From Coenobita brevimanus (lineage: Eukaryota > Arthropoda > Malacostraca > Decapoda > Coenobitidae), in the NCBI GenBank assembly GCA_032717465.1, contig CM064715.1:37207604-37271603 (forward strand): a stretch of DNA of 64,000 nt, written 5' to 3'. The notes below the pieces were generated by a model. The model was not told the DNA's origin, made no database searches, and saw only the letters and a list, made by a program, of their open reading frames with translations. How positions within the stretch are numbered: the stretch's first letter is position 1; every line of letters starts with the position of its first letter. The translations under genes were made by a program, and so were the position numbers. Shown one piece after another: positions 21,732 through 33,185 of this stretch.

Positions 21732-22398
21732 AAAAATAGAGTTAGGTTTGCAATTTTTTTTCTTCTCCCCTTTCCCCCAAAATAAAGTTAGCTTTGTAAA
21801 AACAATTCTTCAAAAATAACTCCCCCCAATAATAGTTAGGTTTCAATTTCTTCCCAACCAAAAAAAAAAAAAATAGATTTGCAAAAGAAAAGTCTTCTCC
21901 CTCCAAAAATTTAGCTTTGCAAAGAGAATCTTAAAATATAAAGTTTATAATTTATTTTCTTCTCCCTAAAAAGAAAAATAGTGTAAAAATAATTTCTTTT
22001 CCCTCCCTAAAGTGAATGAAGTTAGTGTTGTAAAAAAAATATGTCTTCTCACTGAAAAAAAATATACTTAACTTTGCAACAAATCTTTTCCCTCTGAAAA
22101 TAAAGTTAGGTTTGTTTTTTTTCTTCTAAGGAAATTAAATTAGCTTTGCAAATTTGTTTCTCCTCTCCCTAAAAAAAAATGGGTTTAAAAAAATCTCACT
22201 CCCCAAAACAAACAATTAAAAAAAAAAACTCTTCCTCCCCCCCAAAAAAAGTTAAGTTTGATTTTTTCTTCTTAAAAAAATCAAGTTATTTTTGTAATTT
22301 ATTTTGTCTTGTCCTCTCCCTAAAATAATACAGTTAGGTTCCAATTTTTTCTTCTCTCCCTAAAGAAAATACGCTTAGGTTTGCACATTTTTTTGTCC
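21732..22398. repeat. AT-rich satellite-like repeats, middle block
   Basis: The same degenerate family as 20,160-20,730 (GTTAGGTTTGCAATTTTTTT and CCCTAAAAAA). It runs up to the truncated LTR of Gypsy 1. Confidence 0.75.
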
Positions 22399-23184
22399 TC
22401 CCCGCCTTGAGGGTCACATTCCCACCCCCAGCCCCGAGAGCACGGGGCCCTTCACCACCCACAGCCCTGGATGAGAGAGGATGCCCCTGCGTATGATCCC
22501 GTGGCCTTTGGATACAGAGGCCCCCGGCGGAACCCAGCCCCGTCAGTAGCAGAGCTGTGACACCTCCGCCGCCCTTGTACCTGACTGCCACGACGCCCGG
22601 ATCCAAAAGGATTAACAGTGATAGTGTGTGACCTAGTAACATAGAAGCAGAACAGTGACCTAACCCTCTAATGGAAGGCAGTGATAATACCAAAGTGGTG
22701 GAGCAAGTAACAGTGACAGTGTAACCGCAAATACAGCCACCCAGTGAGAGTCGGATCTATCAGAGTGAATACGCTACCACCAGAAAATACCTCCTAATAC
22801 TAACAGCATATCCAGACCCCAGTGCCAAAGAAACACTTACCAACAAGGAAAATATTAGCGACTCCACGAATATAGAAAACCCAGACTTCCTATAATTAAT
22901 AATACTCTGCCTCAAGTGCTATTCACTTTGATCCGTGCAGTATCCTGCACAATACTGATAACCCATATCTAGACATAAGAGTTATAATTGTCCAGTGTAT
23001 CTGTATCAGTGACATGTACTCTTTCTCCTATCCAACTTAGTAATACACGTGTAAGGTTGTTGCCTTGAGTTTTTGTGTCCTACCTCTCTCCTCTTTGTCT
23101 AAGCTCCAGTCTAGAAAGAGAGCCCCGCTACAGACTAGGCGTTTATGTGACGGGAAGCCGGACCTTAAAACACCTAGTATTACA
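22399..23184 (+). repeat. Left LTR of Gypsy 1, 5'-truncated
   Basis: Only the last ~786 bp of the LTR remain, ending ..TAGTATTACA. It aligns with about 31,070-31,853. The missing ~1.5 kb would hold the minisatellite-bearing U3. Confidence 0.85.
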
Positions 23185-23248
23185 GTAGTGGACAGCGTTG
23201 GTTTTTGACCCGGGTATATGAGAGAGGTAATCAGGAAATACTGGAAAA

Positions 23249-24135
23249 ATGGCAACCAAACCTCATGTGCAATTACTTAAGTTCAACCCCAAACAGTATG
23301 ATGTTCACACATACCTGGCAATTATTAAACCTTTGCTAGATATCGGTTTCGAGGATGACAAGCAGAAAATTGCAGTCACATAGCAACTGCTGGCAAAGCG
23401 GCTGTTAATATAGCACCCAAGATCGTCCTGGGGCTCACCTGGCAGAATTTCACGAAACTCGTGATCCAAGCCATCACTCCATCACTAGGTAAAGTGTTGG
23501 CGCTATCCCAACTGGATAGTTTAACTTTCGATGGCAACTTAGATGATATTTTAATCCAGGCAAGATGCCTGGTCACTGCTGCCCATTCAGAGGCAGATGA
23601 TGAAATGCAGGAGCCACACACCTTTAATACTCTTCTGAGAGTACTCCCCTGAATAGTCAAAGAGCGCTTTACGATCCATGACCCGACTGGAGACATGGAC
23701 AGGGATGTTCAACTGATACGTCACCTCCTGACCTCCCGACCTGCACCCCAACAAATCAACGTGGTAAGGAAGTTTCCCACAAAGATTCCGGCTCCCCCAG
23801 TCAAGCCACGTCCGCCTATGCCCTGTACCAGCCCTACCCCAGCACCCAGCCTGCCTAGGGCACACCCCACCCACTGGAGCCCCAGTCACAGGTAGAACCC
23901 CAACCTCATCTTAGTGAACCCCTGGGAATTCTCCGCGTGCAGCTCCAGGTGCTCACTGCACGATATCAGAGATCAATTAAAAGCTGCACAACAGAAAACT
24001 ACCACCCCAGGCCAACGCAAAGTTTCCTCTCTAGTGGATGAGGTAACAGAGGACGAACCCGCACCTGTGGAGGACACCAACCCCAGGGAACAGGAGCCGG
24101 AGCTAGAAGGAGGCCCCAGACAGTTGGATTTTTAG
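23249..24135 (+). pseudogene. gag of Gypsy 1
   Basis: Starts MATKPHVQLLKFNPKQYDVH at ATG 23,249, matching the Gypsy 3 gag start. It is interrupted by stops near 23,383 and later, with open pieces at 23,461-23,652 and 23,695-24,135. Conserved segments shared with Gypsy 3 include LDSLTFDGNLDDILIQA, NTLLRVL and the NPWEF..CS..DIRDQLKAAQQ region. No zinc knuckle is evident. Confidence 0.7.
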
Positions 24136-24189
24136 GACCATCCCAGCACCTTCCCACGGTGGCGGGGGCCATTTCCCCCAACTACCGCC

Positions 24190-24700
24190 CCCCAGTTTAC
24201 CAGAAGATGAAGCTGAACGGGGTGAAAGCCAGACTTCTGGTCGATATGGGAGAGGCCAGATCCTGCCTGTAGAGCCACTACTTCTCCCATCACAAATCGA
24301 CCTTTGGCCCGTTACGCCAAACGGCTACTCACCATGAGGATGCAGGGGATGGCCCTCTGCCTATCCATGGGGAAACTCGGGCCCTGGGAGTCGACACCCA
24401 TCAACCTGTGTTGACCATAATATTCAACTCTTCCTGCCGCAACTACGACGGATTCCTGGGGTTGGACCTGTTGGAGAAGTTAGGAGCCACCATCGATTGC
24501 CACAAGAGACAGCTCCAGTTCCATAAATTGCCCGACCCCCCCCCTCGGGCCGTCTGCACCTGCACTCCACAGCCCCAGCCGGAAGACTCTGCCCCCCCTC
24601 CTCCCCTCCTTCCCCCTTGCCCCCACTGCCCTCTCCCCCCCTTCTTTTCCTGCCACCATTTCCTCTGCCGTCACCATTACCCCCCACCATGAAGCCTGAG
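24190..24700 (+). pseudogene. Protease region of Gypsy 1
   Basis: Reads KLNGVKARLLVDMGEARS; the retropepsin D-T-G-A of Gypsy 3 (VDTGAARL) is altered to D-M-G-E. It continues NSSCRNYDGFLGLDLLEKLG, the flap-distal end of the protease. Stops are present. Confidence 0.7.
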
Positions 24701-25127
24701 TGCCCCTCAACCAGCCCCCTGGCACCTCTGTCCTGTTCTCCCCGCTCCTGCTGCCAAGGACCTGCTCGGCCTGCCTTCTGTCCCCAAGTTTCCTTCCCCC
24801 GCATCACATGGCAGTCTGGATTGCCAACCTCACCCCCTCGCCCCTCACCCTCCCTAAAGGGTTCATAATCGGAGAGATGGAGGAAGCTGAGCCCTGCACT
24901 CCCTCCCCCTCCCACTCCCCCCCCTTCCCCCTATCCCCGACCATCTCTCCACTCACCAATCATACACCCTCCGCCGCCTACTCCTGGATTTCAAGGATCT
25001 GTTCATGGCGGGACCAGCCGACATCAGACACACCACCTGCCTGGCTCATGAGATTCATACAACAGGCCCACCGATTCGACAGCCATCCCAGCGGAAGAAC
25101 CCCAAACAGCAGGAAGAGGAAGACCGC

Positions 25128-26700
25128 CAGGCACAGGAGATGATCGAAGCTGGAGTCGTCTCCCCCTCCACCAGCCCCTGGTCCTCCCCTCTCATCCTCT
25201 TGAAGAAAAAGGATGGCATGATGCAGTTCTGCTTCGACTACCGCCGGCTTAACGATGTAACCACTAATGATGCCACTCCACTCCCGCGTATGGACGACTC
25301 CCTGGATTCTCTATACAGCGCCTCCTGGTTCTCTACCCTCGACCTCCAGTCAGGGTATTGGCAGGTCCTGGTGCGCCAGGAGGACAGAGGCAAAACTGCC
25401 TTCTCAACCAGCAACGGGAAATATTGTGAGTTTAATGTTTTGCCTTTTGGCCTCTGTAACACCCCCGCCACCTTCTCCAGGTTAATCCCTTCTTTGCCAA
25501 CCCCTCCCCCCAATGTAAACACTACGTTTACCCCCATACCGACCTGATAGCTCCCCCTCCTGTAGTGTGAGGGGTAGTGTATATTTTTTGCCATGTCGAA
25601 ACTATTCACTCTTTGTGATTTGTTTGTATACTGATGATCACATAAACCCAGCATGATGTTGATAATAAAAAAATTATAAAGTAAATCATTATGGTATATA
25701 AGTTTACATATCTTATGCTGAAGTACTGTTACCCAGGTAACTACTGTACAAACTGGCTTGAAAAAAAGGTCCTTCACAGATGGATGGCTTATTTATTTAC
25801 CATGTAAGCTGAGCATGAAGTGTGTGGACACACGTGATGGTGGTGGCGACCTTGACCCACTTGTTGCCGAGCGTAACTAAGCTCGCTACTAATTTCCTCC
25901 TCCTCACTCACATCAACCTCACTATCATTTTCAGGATCACAGTCATCTACTAACACATCAGACACTGCTGCATCATCATCTGATGCATCTAAATAATTAT
26001 CCTCATGAGGAATAAATTCATCACTATTGGAATCCACCAGAGATGCCATGAGAGAAAAATATCCTGTACACCCTCTCTCGTGGTCAAGTGCATGGTAACT
26101 AACTCTCTCAGGCAGGCCAAGGGGTGTAAGTTTTGCCCTATCTCAACAGAAAATATAGTACGATATCTGTAGTTAGAAATTATAAATAAAATAATGATTG
26201 GTCTACAAGAGGTTACATCACAGATGAGTGAGGAAGCCATTGGTGCCACCGCAACTCAGTCATGACGTATTGTATGATGTCAGAATTCGTCAGAACTTTG
26301 TCACAGTCTTTGTTGTCAAAACACAGAGCTGTTGCTAACACAAGGTCCTCAGAAACAGCCTTACCGGGCTACCCTGAGGCCTATAAGCTGCCATTCATTA
26401 GAGGGTGTACCAGCATACCACGGTAGCGTTCTGGTGTCTCACGGGTGTTCACAGGCGATGAACGGGGATACATCAAAACACATTTTCGGTAAAGAAGGGG
26501 TTAATGGAATCCGTCCTCAGCGGCCTCACATGGGAGATCTGTCTCACTTACTTGGATGATGTCATAGTTTTCAGCAGATCTGGGCTGACCACCTGCAGCG
26601 CCTCCATCAGGTTTTCATCAGGATCCAACAGGCAGGCCTCAAAATCCGGCCCACCAAGTGCGTCCTGGCCGCCAGAACTATCTCATTCCTAGGGCATGTC
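25128..26700 (+). pseudogene. Reverse transcriptase of Gypsy 1, split by a MITE
   Basis: The N-terminal part (25,128-25,481) has [42 protein letters not shown] and FNVLPFGLCNTPATFSR. The frame then enters the MITE. It resumes at 26,501-26,700 with LMESVLSGLTWE and the catalytic TYLDDVIVFSR. Removing the MITE and one TTAA rejoins R-L-M-E in frame. Frameshifts follow. Confidence 0.88.
25486..26500 (-). mobile_element. piggyBac-derived MITE in the Gypsy 1 RT
   Basis: 1,015 bp flanked by TTAA at 25,482-25,485 and 26,501-26,504. The termini are TCCCTTCTTTGCC and, from the other end, CCCCTTCTTTACC. The minus strand at 25,789-26,049 encodes an acidic peptide (SNSDEFIPHEDN ... SEEEEISSE) like the N-terminus of piggyBac-type transposases. 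It is therefore an internal-deletion derivative of an autonomous piggyBac. Confidence 0.85.
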
Positions 26701-28311
26701 ATCTCCCAGGCGGGCATATCTCCTGACCCAGACAAACTCCGCACCATCACGGACATACCACCACCACAAGACATTCACGGAATCCGGGCCTTCCTCAGCT
26801 TGACGTCCTACTACCGCCGTTTTGTGAAGGGGTTTGCCCACATTGCCAAACCGCACCATGACCTGACCCATAAGGGGGAACCGTTCCTCTGGACGGACGA
26901 GAGACGAGCCGCCTTCTAACAGATTAAAGGTAAGCTCGTTTCCGCCCCTATCGTGGCCTTCCCCCGACTATGCCCTCCCATTCCGGCTCTATACAGACGT
27001 CTCCCTAATTGCTATTGGCGCTGTGCTAGTGCAAGTCCAAGAAGAGGGCTGTGAGCATATCATCGCCTGCGCCAGCCATACCCTATATCAGGCGGAGAAG
27101 AATTATTCCGCCACCAAGAGAGAGTGCCTAGGCATCATCTGGGCACTTGAGCACTTCTGGGCATACCTCTCTGGGACCCAAGTCACTATTATTACTGACC
27201 ACGAGTCCCTCCAGTGGTTGCAGCAGTCTGACACTCACAATGCCCAGCTCATCCGATGGCGCGAAACCCTGGAGGAATTCAACTATGAAATCTCCTACCA
27301 CCCCGGCAAACTCCATACCAATGCGGACACCCTCTCTCAGCTCCTCATCCACACCGCCCAGCCGGAGCCAGACCTCCTCCAGCAGTGGCATCGCAAAGAG
27401 CGACCCCCTTGGATTCCCCAGCACCTTTTCAAGAAACTGTATCGACAGGGTGACCACCTACTTACCCCATCAGGCCATATCATCCTAGCCCCTGACACCG
27501 CCCTCGACGCCCTGTGACGCCTGCATACCCACAACGGCATTCACCTGGGTACAAAAAAACTACTGGAGGTCTTCAACGACACCTACTGGGCACCAAATCC
27601 TTCCGCCCTCACCAAGGAAATTATCCAAACCTGCTGCGCGTGCACCTCGGTAAAGACATCACCCATACCACAGGTCCGTCAGGCCATAATACTGCCCACA
27701 AGCCTTGGCAGCTGTTGGCAATCAACGTGGTGGGACCCTTACCTCCAAAATCAGGCTATAGGTAGGTGATCACATTCATCGACACGTACTCCAAATTCGT
27801 TGTGGCCTGCCCAGCGAAGGAACACCATGCTGTTGCAGTGGCCGACGCCCTCCTTTGGGACATGTTCCCCTACTTTGGCATCCCGCAAGCGATCCACTCA
27901 GATAACACGCCCGAATTAACCAGTAAATTCTGGGAGGAGCTGGCCCATATCTTCGGTTATAACATCTCCCACTCATCCCCTTACTGGCCTCAAGGAAATG
28001 CTGTATGCGAGCGCAGCCATCGCACACTGATGAATCGGCTCTGCACCTGGATAGAAGCCACCAAAAACGACGACTGGCCCGCCCATGTAAAAATCATGCA
28101 ATGGGGCATCAATTCCTGCCCCCAAGAGGACGGAATTTTGCCATATGAACGAGTGTTTGGGGAAACATCCCTCCTCCTGCCCCTTCGGCAGCATTTGCAA
28201 CCCCCCACCTCAACCCCTACAACAGACCTATTACACCACCTCAAATGTTGCCTGACCCACCTCCAAAACAACCTGGACCTCAGCCCCAACACTGCCTCCA
28301 ACCCCCTATAA
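26701..28311 (+). pseudogene. RNase H and integrase of Gypsy 1
   Basis: Frames shift several times. The RNase H region is 27,023-27,517 (QAEKNYSATKRECLGIIWAL and TIITDHESLQWLQ). The H2C2 segment is degraded at 27,520-27,660. The integrase core is 27,766-28,311 with Asp in FIDTYSKF, Asp in HSDNTPEL and Glu in NAVCERSHR, so the D-D-E triad is present. It ends before a Pro/His-rich region. Confidence 0.85.
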
Positions 28312-29493
28312 GCCGGGTGACACAGTTATGATAGCCCAGCTCCCCACTCCCCACAAGCTCACGCCACGGTTCACGGGACCCCACACCATCATCCACATCC
28401 CTAGCCCCATCAGGTAACCGTTGAGTACCACGGCACTCCCCACACCCTCCTAAACCGGCACGTGCGCCCCTTTCGCACTCCTGCCCCCACCGCCCCGGCC
28501 CCACGCCCCATCCCACCCTCTACCCCTGTGCCATTCCCCCCTACCACCTATGACTGCTACATCTCCTTCTTCCCCTCTCTCTCTCCCTCCCCCTCCCCCT
28601 CCGCTTCCACGCCGCATCACACCTCACCTGACAACCCATCGACATGACCAACACCCTGCCGCTCCCCCACCTCCTCACTACCCGCCACCCCCTCTCCCAC
28701 GCCCAGCACAGCATGTCCCACCCACACCTCCACACCCCCTATGCCCACTACACCCCCACCCCAGCCGCTGCCCACCACCGCCCCCGCAACTCCATGCCCA
28801 CCACCCAGACTCGCCCCCACCTCCACCTGCGCTGCCCACGACACCACCATCCCGCACCCCATGCCGTGCTCCCCACACCCCTGCCACCCCATGGCCGAAC
28901 TTGTGTACCCCACGCTCCTCACACACACGCCAACCCCGCACACCCACATCACCACCCACACCCACCCTCAAAACAACCGTCACATGCTCCAGGCACCTCT
29001 CCCGCCCACCTGCTTGATACACCCACTCTCAGACCCCACCCGCCTCACTGCAAAATCACACCCCTACCCTTGCTGTAAATCATCTCACACTCATGATACA
29101 CCAAGCACAAATATCGGTCACCTATACTCCCCAGGGACATTATGCCGCATTACCCCGACATAAAACCCCACACTCACCATCCATCTCCAGCATTCAACAC
29201 ACCCCTGCACCAAGGACAACAACCAGCACCATGAAGATTCAACAAGTTGTATGAGCACCACCCCTTGGATGGAAGCAACGAGTCTGAGAACCTCACCACC
29301 TCCTGCAACTCCTCTGCTCCTCCACCGACTCATCCACCCTCTTCCTCACCTGCAATGAGCAACAAGATGAGAACTCCACCACCACAGCCTGGCACACCCT
29401 CCTCCAACACCTACAGCCAGTCTACACCACCTACGACACCAAAGTTTACCACCTCCAGTCACAGGGACGTGACTTTTTCCCAGCGGATGGTGG
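28312..29493 (+). other. Pro/His-rich post-integrase region of Gypsy 1
   Basis: Very C-rich sequence, open in several frames and coding Pro/His/Thr-rich peptides. Gypsy 3 has a matching C-rich stretch after its integrase (55,400-56,400). It may be the remnant of an extended integrase tail or an extra ORF; no signal peptide or membrane segment supports an envelope protein. The last ~50 bp before 29,494 match the sequence just before the Gypsy 3 3' LTR. Confidence 0.5.
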
Positions 29494-31853
29494 TAAAATG
29501 GAGTATAGTGCCCCCAGAAGCACCCAGACACCCCAACAAGGAGCCTATAGAGGAGCAACGACAGCGCACTGGGACTCAGAGTGACAGCGGCATAATTCTG
29601 CTCAGGCCACGTGCCCCTATGACCCGGAACTCGCCCGCCGCCACCATAGCAGGAATATTAGACTACCTTCCGGGCGAGTCTTCCCCAACCAGCATCGGGG
29701 TGGAGCTGTTTCTCCAGCTCCTACCAGCACTCCTGAGACAGCCTGTAGCCACTCACTCCTTGCTAAGGAGACGGCCTGTAGCCGCTCTGAGGGCAGTAAG
29801 GAGACAGCCTGTAGCCACTCCCGCCTTCGTCAGGAGACGGCCTGTAGCCACTCTGAAGGTGTCTTTCTCGAGACGGCTTGTAGCCACTCACCCTTCCTGA
29901 AGGAGACGGCCTGTAGCCACTCTGAGGGCAATAAGGAGATGGCCTGTAGCTACTCCCACCTTCGTCAGGAGACGGCCTGTAGCTGCTCTGAAGGTGTCTT
30001 CCTTAAGACGACCTGTAGCTGCTCAACCCTCCTGAAGGAGATGGCTTGTAGCCACTCTGAGGGAAATAAGGAGACGGCCTGTAGCTGCTCCCGCCTTCGT
30101 CAGGAGACGGCCTGTAGCCTTGAAGGTGTCTTCCTTGAGATGACCTGTAGCCGCTCAACCCTCCTGAAGGAGATGGCCTATAGCCGCTCTGAGGGAAATC
30201 AGGAGATGGCCTGTAGCCGCTCCCACCTTCATCAGGAGACAGCCTGTAGCCGCTCCGAAGGTGCTCTTCTAGAGACGGCCTGTAGCCGCTCCGAAGGTGC
30301 TCTTCTCGAGATGGCCTGTAGCCGCTCCGAAGGTGCTCTTCTCGAGACGGCCTGTAACCGCTCAACCCTCCTGAAGGAGACAGCCTGTAGCCGCTTTGAG
30401 GGGAATCAGGAGACGGCCTGTAGCCTCTCTGAGGGGAAGCAGGAGACGGCCTGCAGCCACTCCCTACTTCATCAGGAGACGGCCTGTAGCCGCTCCAAAG
30501 GTGCTCTTCCCGAGACGGCCTGTAGCCTCTCAACCCTCCTGAAGGAGATGGCCTGCAGCCGCTCCCGCTTGTGTCAGGAGACGGCCTGTAGCCACTCTGA
30601 AGGTGCCATTGGGTCTGCTGGTAGCTCCTCCCTCCCCCAGGCCACGGCCAGTAGCTGAGCCTTGGCGACGGACGGTAGCCGTGCCCCTAGAAGGCTACGG
30701 CCAGTAGCCGGGCCCTACGGCAGGAGACGGCCTGTTGCCGCTCCTCCGTCGGAAGCTGATGCCTGTTCCCCGACCCAGGACCCAGAGGGAGTCTTGGGCC
30801 TAGAGGAGCACTGGAGAAGCCCCTTGGTTGCCCCCGGCCTCTGCTCCCTGCAACTGGCTCTGGAGGAGGCCCACCTGTTGGACCCCGATGCAGACCGATT
30901 TAGCAGCCCCTCCCTGATGGTGCCGCCCAGCATTGGGGACCACAGCCCTCGGGAACCCCAGACCATTTCCATGACTCCCGGCCGGGAACTCCCCACACCT
31001 CGACGCTGGAGATCTTCGTTCTCCATCAGGAGCCTGAACGAAAGGTTCAGGAAGTTATTCGGCCCCCGCCCTGAGGACCGTACTCTCGACCCCAGCCCCG
31101 AGAGCATGGGGCCCTTTGCCACCCACAGCCCCGGACGAGAGAGGACGCCCCTGCGCGTGATCCCGTGGCCTCTGGATACAGAGGCCCCCGGCAGAAACCA
31201 GCCCCATCAGTAGCAGAGCTGTGACGTCTCCGCCGCCCTTGTACCTGACAGCCAAGACGCCCAGATCCGAAAGGAGTGACAGTGATAGTACAGTGTGTGT
31301 GACCTAGTAACATAGAGGCAGAACAGTGAACTAACCCTCTAAAGGAAGTCAGTGATAATACCAAAGTGGTGGAGTGAGTAAGTGACAGTGTAACCACAAA
31401 TACAGCCACCCAGTGAGAGTCGGGTCTATCAGAGTGAATACGCTACCATCAGAAAATACCTCCTAATACTAAGACCATATTCAGACCCCAGTGCCAAAGA
31501 AACACTTATCAACAAGGAAAATATTAGCGACTCCACGAATATAGAAAACCCAGACTTCCTATAATTAATAATATTCTGCCTCAAGTGCTATTCACTTTGA
31601 TCCGTGCAGTATCCTGTGCGATACTGATAATCCATATCTAGACGTAAGAGTTATAATTCTCCAGTGTATCTGTATCAGTGACATCTACTCGTTCCCCTGT
31701 CCAACTTAGTAATACACGTGTAAGGTTGTTGCCTTGAGTTTTTGTGTCCTACCTCTCTCCTATTTGCCTAAGCTCCAGTCTATAAAGAGAGCCCCACTAC
31801 ACACTAGGAATTTACGGGACGGGAAGCTGGACCTTAAAACACCTAACGTTACA
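29494..31853 (+). repeat. Right LTR of Gypsy 1
   Basis: 2,360 bp, starting TAAAATGGAGTATAG (Gypsy 3: TGAAATACCAG) and ending ..AACGTTACA. The start was placed by alignment to the pre-LTR sequence of Gypsy 3. It contains the minisatellite 29,735-30,740. Confidence 0.8.
29735..30740. repeat. GC-rich minisatellite in the LTR (unit ~33-39 bp)
   Basis: Roughly 25-30 copies of a unit with core GAGACGGCCTGTAGCC(A/G)CTC, separated by variable spacers. It lies in the U3 part of the LTR. Open frames through it on both strands are products of the repeat. Confidence 0.92.
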
Positions 31854-32301
31854 CAAACGTAACTTTATTTTTTCAGGGAAAGGAGAAAAAATATCTCCAA
31901 ACCTAACTTTATTCTTTTTTATGAAGAAATTATTTTGCAATGCTGTCTTTACTTTCTAGGAGGAGAAGAAAATTTGCAAAACTAACTTTTTTTAGAGTGA
32001 AGAATTTTTTTCCATTTTTTTTTTTTTTTTTTTTTATAGGAAGAGGAGAAATAAATTTTTTCCCAGGGTGAGGTCTTATGAGTGAACGTGTGCTGGTATT
32101 CCAGGCCTGGGGACAGCTAGTCAGCCATTTTATCCACATCATCCACCCCACTAACCAGGGACTTGAAATCCTTCGGTGGAGCCAGGAGAATGTCCTCTTC
32201 TCTCCCTTATATAGTAAAATATATGGATATTTTGTATATTTTCATTATATTTCTCAGATATACCAATAACTCATGAAGATTATGCCAGTTAACTTGGAGA
32301 A
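31854..32301. repeat. AT-rich satellite, right block in reverse orientation, then unique sequence
   Basis: CAAACCTAACTTTATTC and GCAAAACTAAC-like units are the reverse complement of the GTTAGGTTTG units left of Gypsy 1. From about 32,065 the sequence is non-repetitive up to the duplicated GAGAA (32,297-32,301) that flanks the solo LTR. Confidence 0.65.
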
Positions 32302-32589
32302 TAAAATACACACCTCCGCCGCCGCCAGACCGAAAACCCCACCACCCCCCACCCCACTGCCGAGTCGCAGCCCCACCACCACCCCAGGAAGACACCATGG
32401 CAGGCCGGGTCATGGTGAGACTGACCCAGAGCGAAAAGGGCGCCGGGGCTTCCCTACCTTAAGTCCCTCTTCTGCCCAACCGACCCAACAACAGCCACGC
32501 AGGAGGAAGAGATGCCCCTGCGGGTGGAGCAGCCTTCACTAGGTTCAGGGTGGGACTGCTCCAGATTCAGTCCCAAATAACACTACGGT

Positions 32590-33185
32590 AATGGCCACTG
32601 TATGTGCCGGGGAGGGAGCAGCCACTGTACGCCCTTCAGTTGTTTCCCCCTGTAGCGCCGCCACAACGGCCACTGTACATGTGGGGGAAGGAGTGGCCAC
32701 TGTACGCCCTTCAGCTACAGCCACATCTGGAGACAGCCTCAGAGCATTAGCTATTGAGCGAGATCCGACTGCCAAAGGAAGGAGAAGTGGAGCCGCGATA
32801 ACGGCCACTGTACGTGTCAGGGAGGGAGCAGCCACTGTACACCCCTCATCCACTTCCTCCTCCTCCTACGGGAGCAACACCGCAGTAACGGCCCTTGTAC
32901 GTGCCGGGGAAGGAGCGGCCACTGTACGCCCTTCAGTTACTTCCCGTTGGGCAGGCGGAGCCACGGTAACAGCCACTGTACATACCGGGGAGGTAGCGGC
33001 CACTGTACTCCCCTCATCTGCCTCTTCCTTCGGAAGCAGCATTGCCACAACGGACACTGTACGTGTGAGGGAAGGAGCGCCCACTGTACGCCCTTCAGCT
33101 GCTGCCCTTAGGAGCTGCGGAACTGCCACAACGGCCATTGTATACGTGGGGGAAGGAGTGGCCACTGTACGCCCTTCATCCATGG
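32590..33185. repeat. GC-rich minisatellite in solo LTR 2
   Basis: About seven irregular units with pairs of GGCCACTGTAC (A/G)TG and GGAGCAGCCACTGTACGCCC, spaced 75-140 bp. The 340-codon open frame 32,591-33,613 runs through it and is not considered a gene. Confidence 0.88.

Larger units (their letters stand above)
22399..31853 (+). mobile_element. Gypsy 1: long-LTR Ty3/Gypsy element, decayed
   Basis: gag, protease, RT, RNase H and integrase run left to right between a truncated left LTR (22,399-23,184) and a full right LTR (29,494-31,853). It is the same lineage as Gypsy 3 (52,915-62,724): the gag start, polymerase motifs, sequence before the 3' LTR (CAGGGACGTGACTTTTT) and LTR ends all match. 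Many frameshifts and stops, a MITE in RT and the truncated LTR make it dead. Confidence 0.88.

Noticed and set aside
24424..24915. 163-codon Gly-rich ORF on the minus strand
   Set aside because: Antisense of the C-rich protease-RT linker of Gypsy 1.
28550..29163. Pro/His-rich ORFs after the Gypsy 1 integrase as an envelope gene
   Set aside because: No signal peptide, membrane segment or cleavage site; open in several frames because of C-rich composition.
29939..30658. 239-codon open frame of repeated ETACSRSEG-like units, with a matching frame on the other strand
   Set aside because: It lies wholly in the LTR minisatellite; a unit length often divisible by three and high GC keep several frames open. 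No start context or homologous protein.
29735..30740. CRISPR-like look of short repeats with variable spacers
   Set aside because: Repeats are imperfect, spacers are themselves related, and the array sits inside a eukaryotic retrotransposon LTR.
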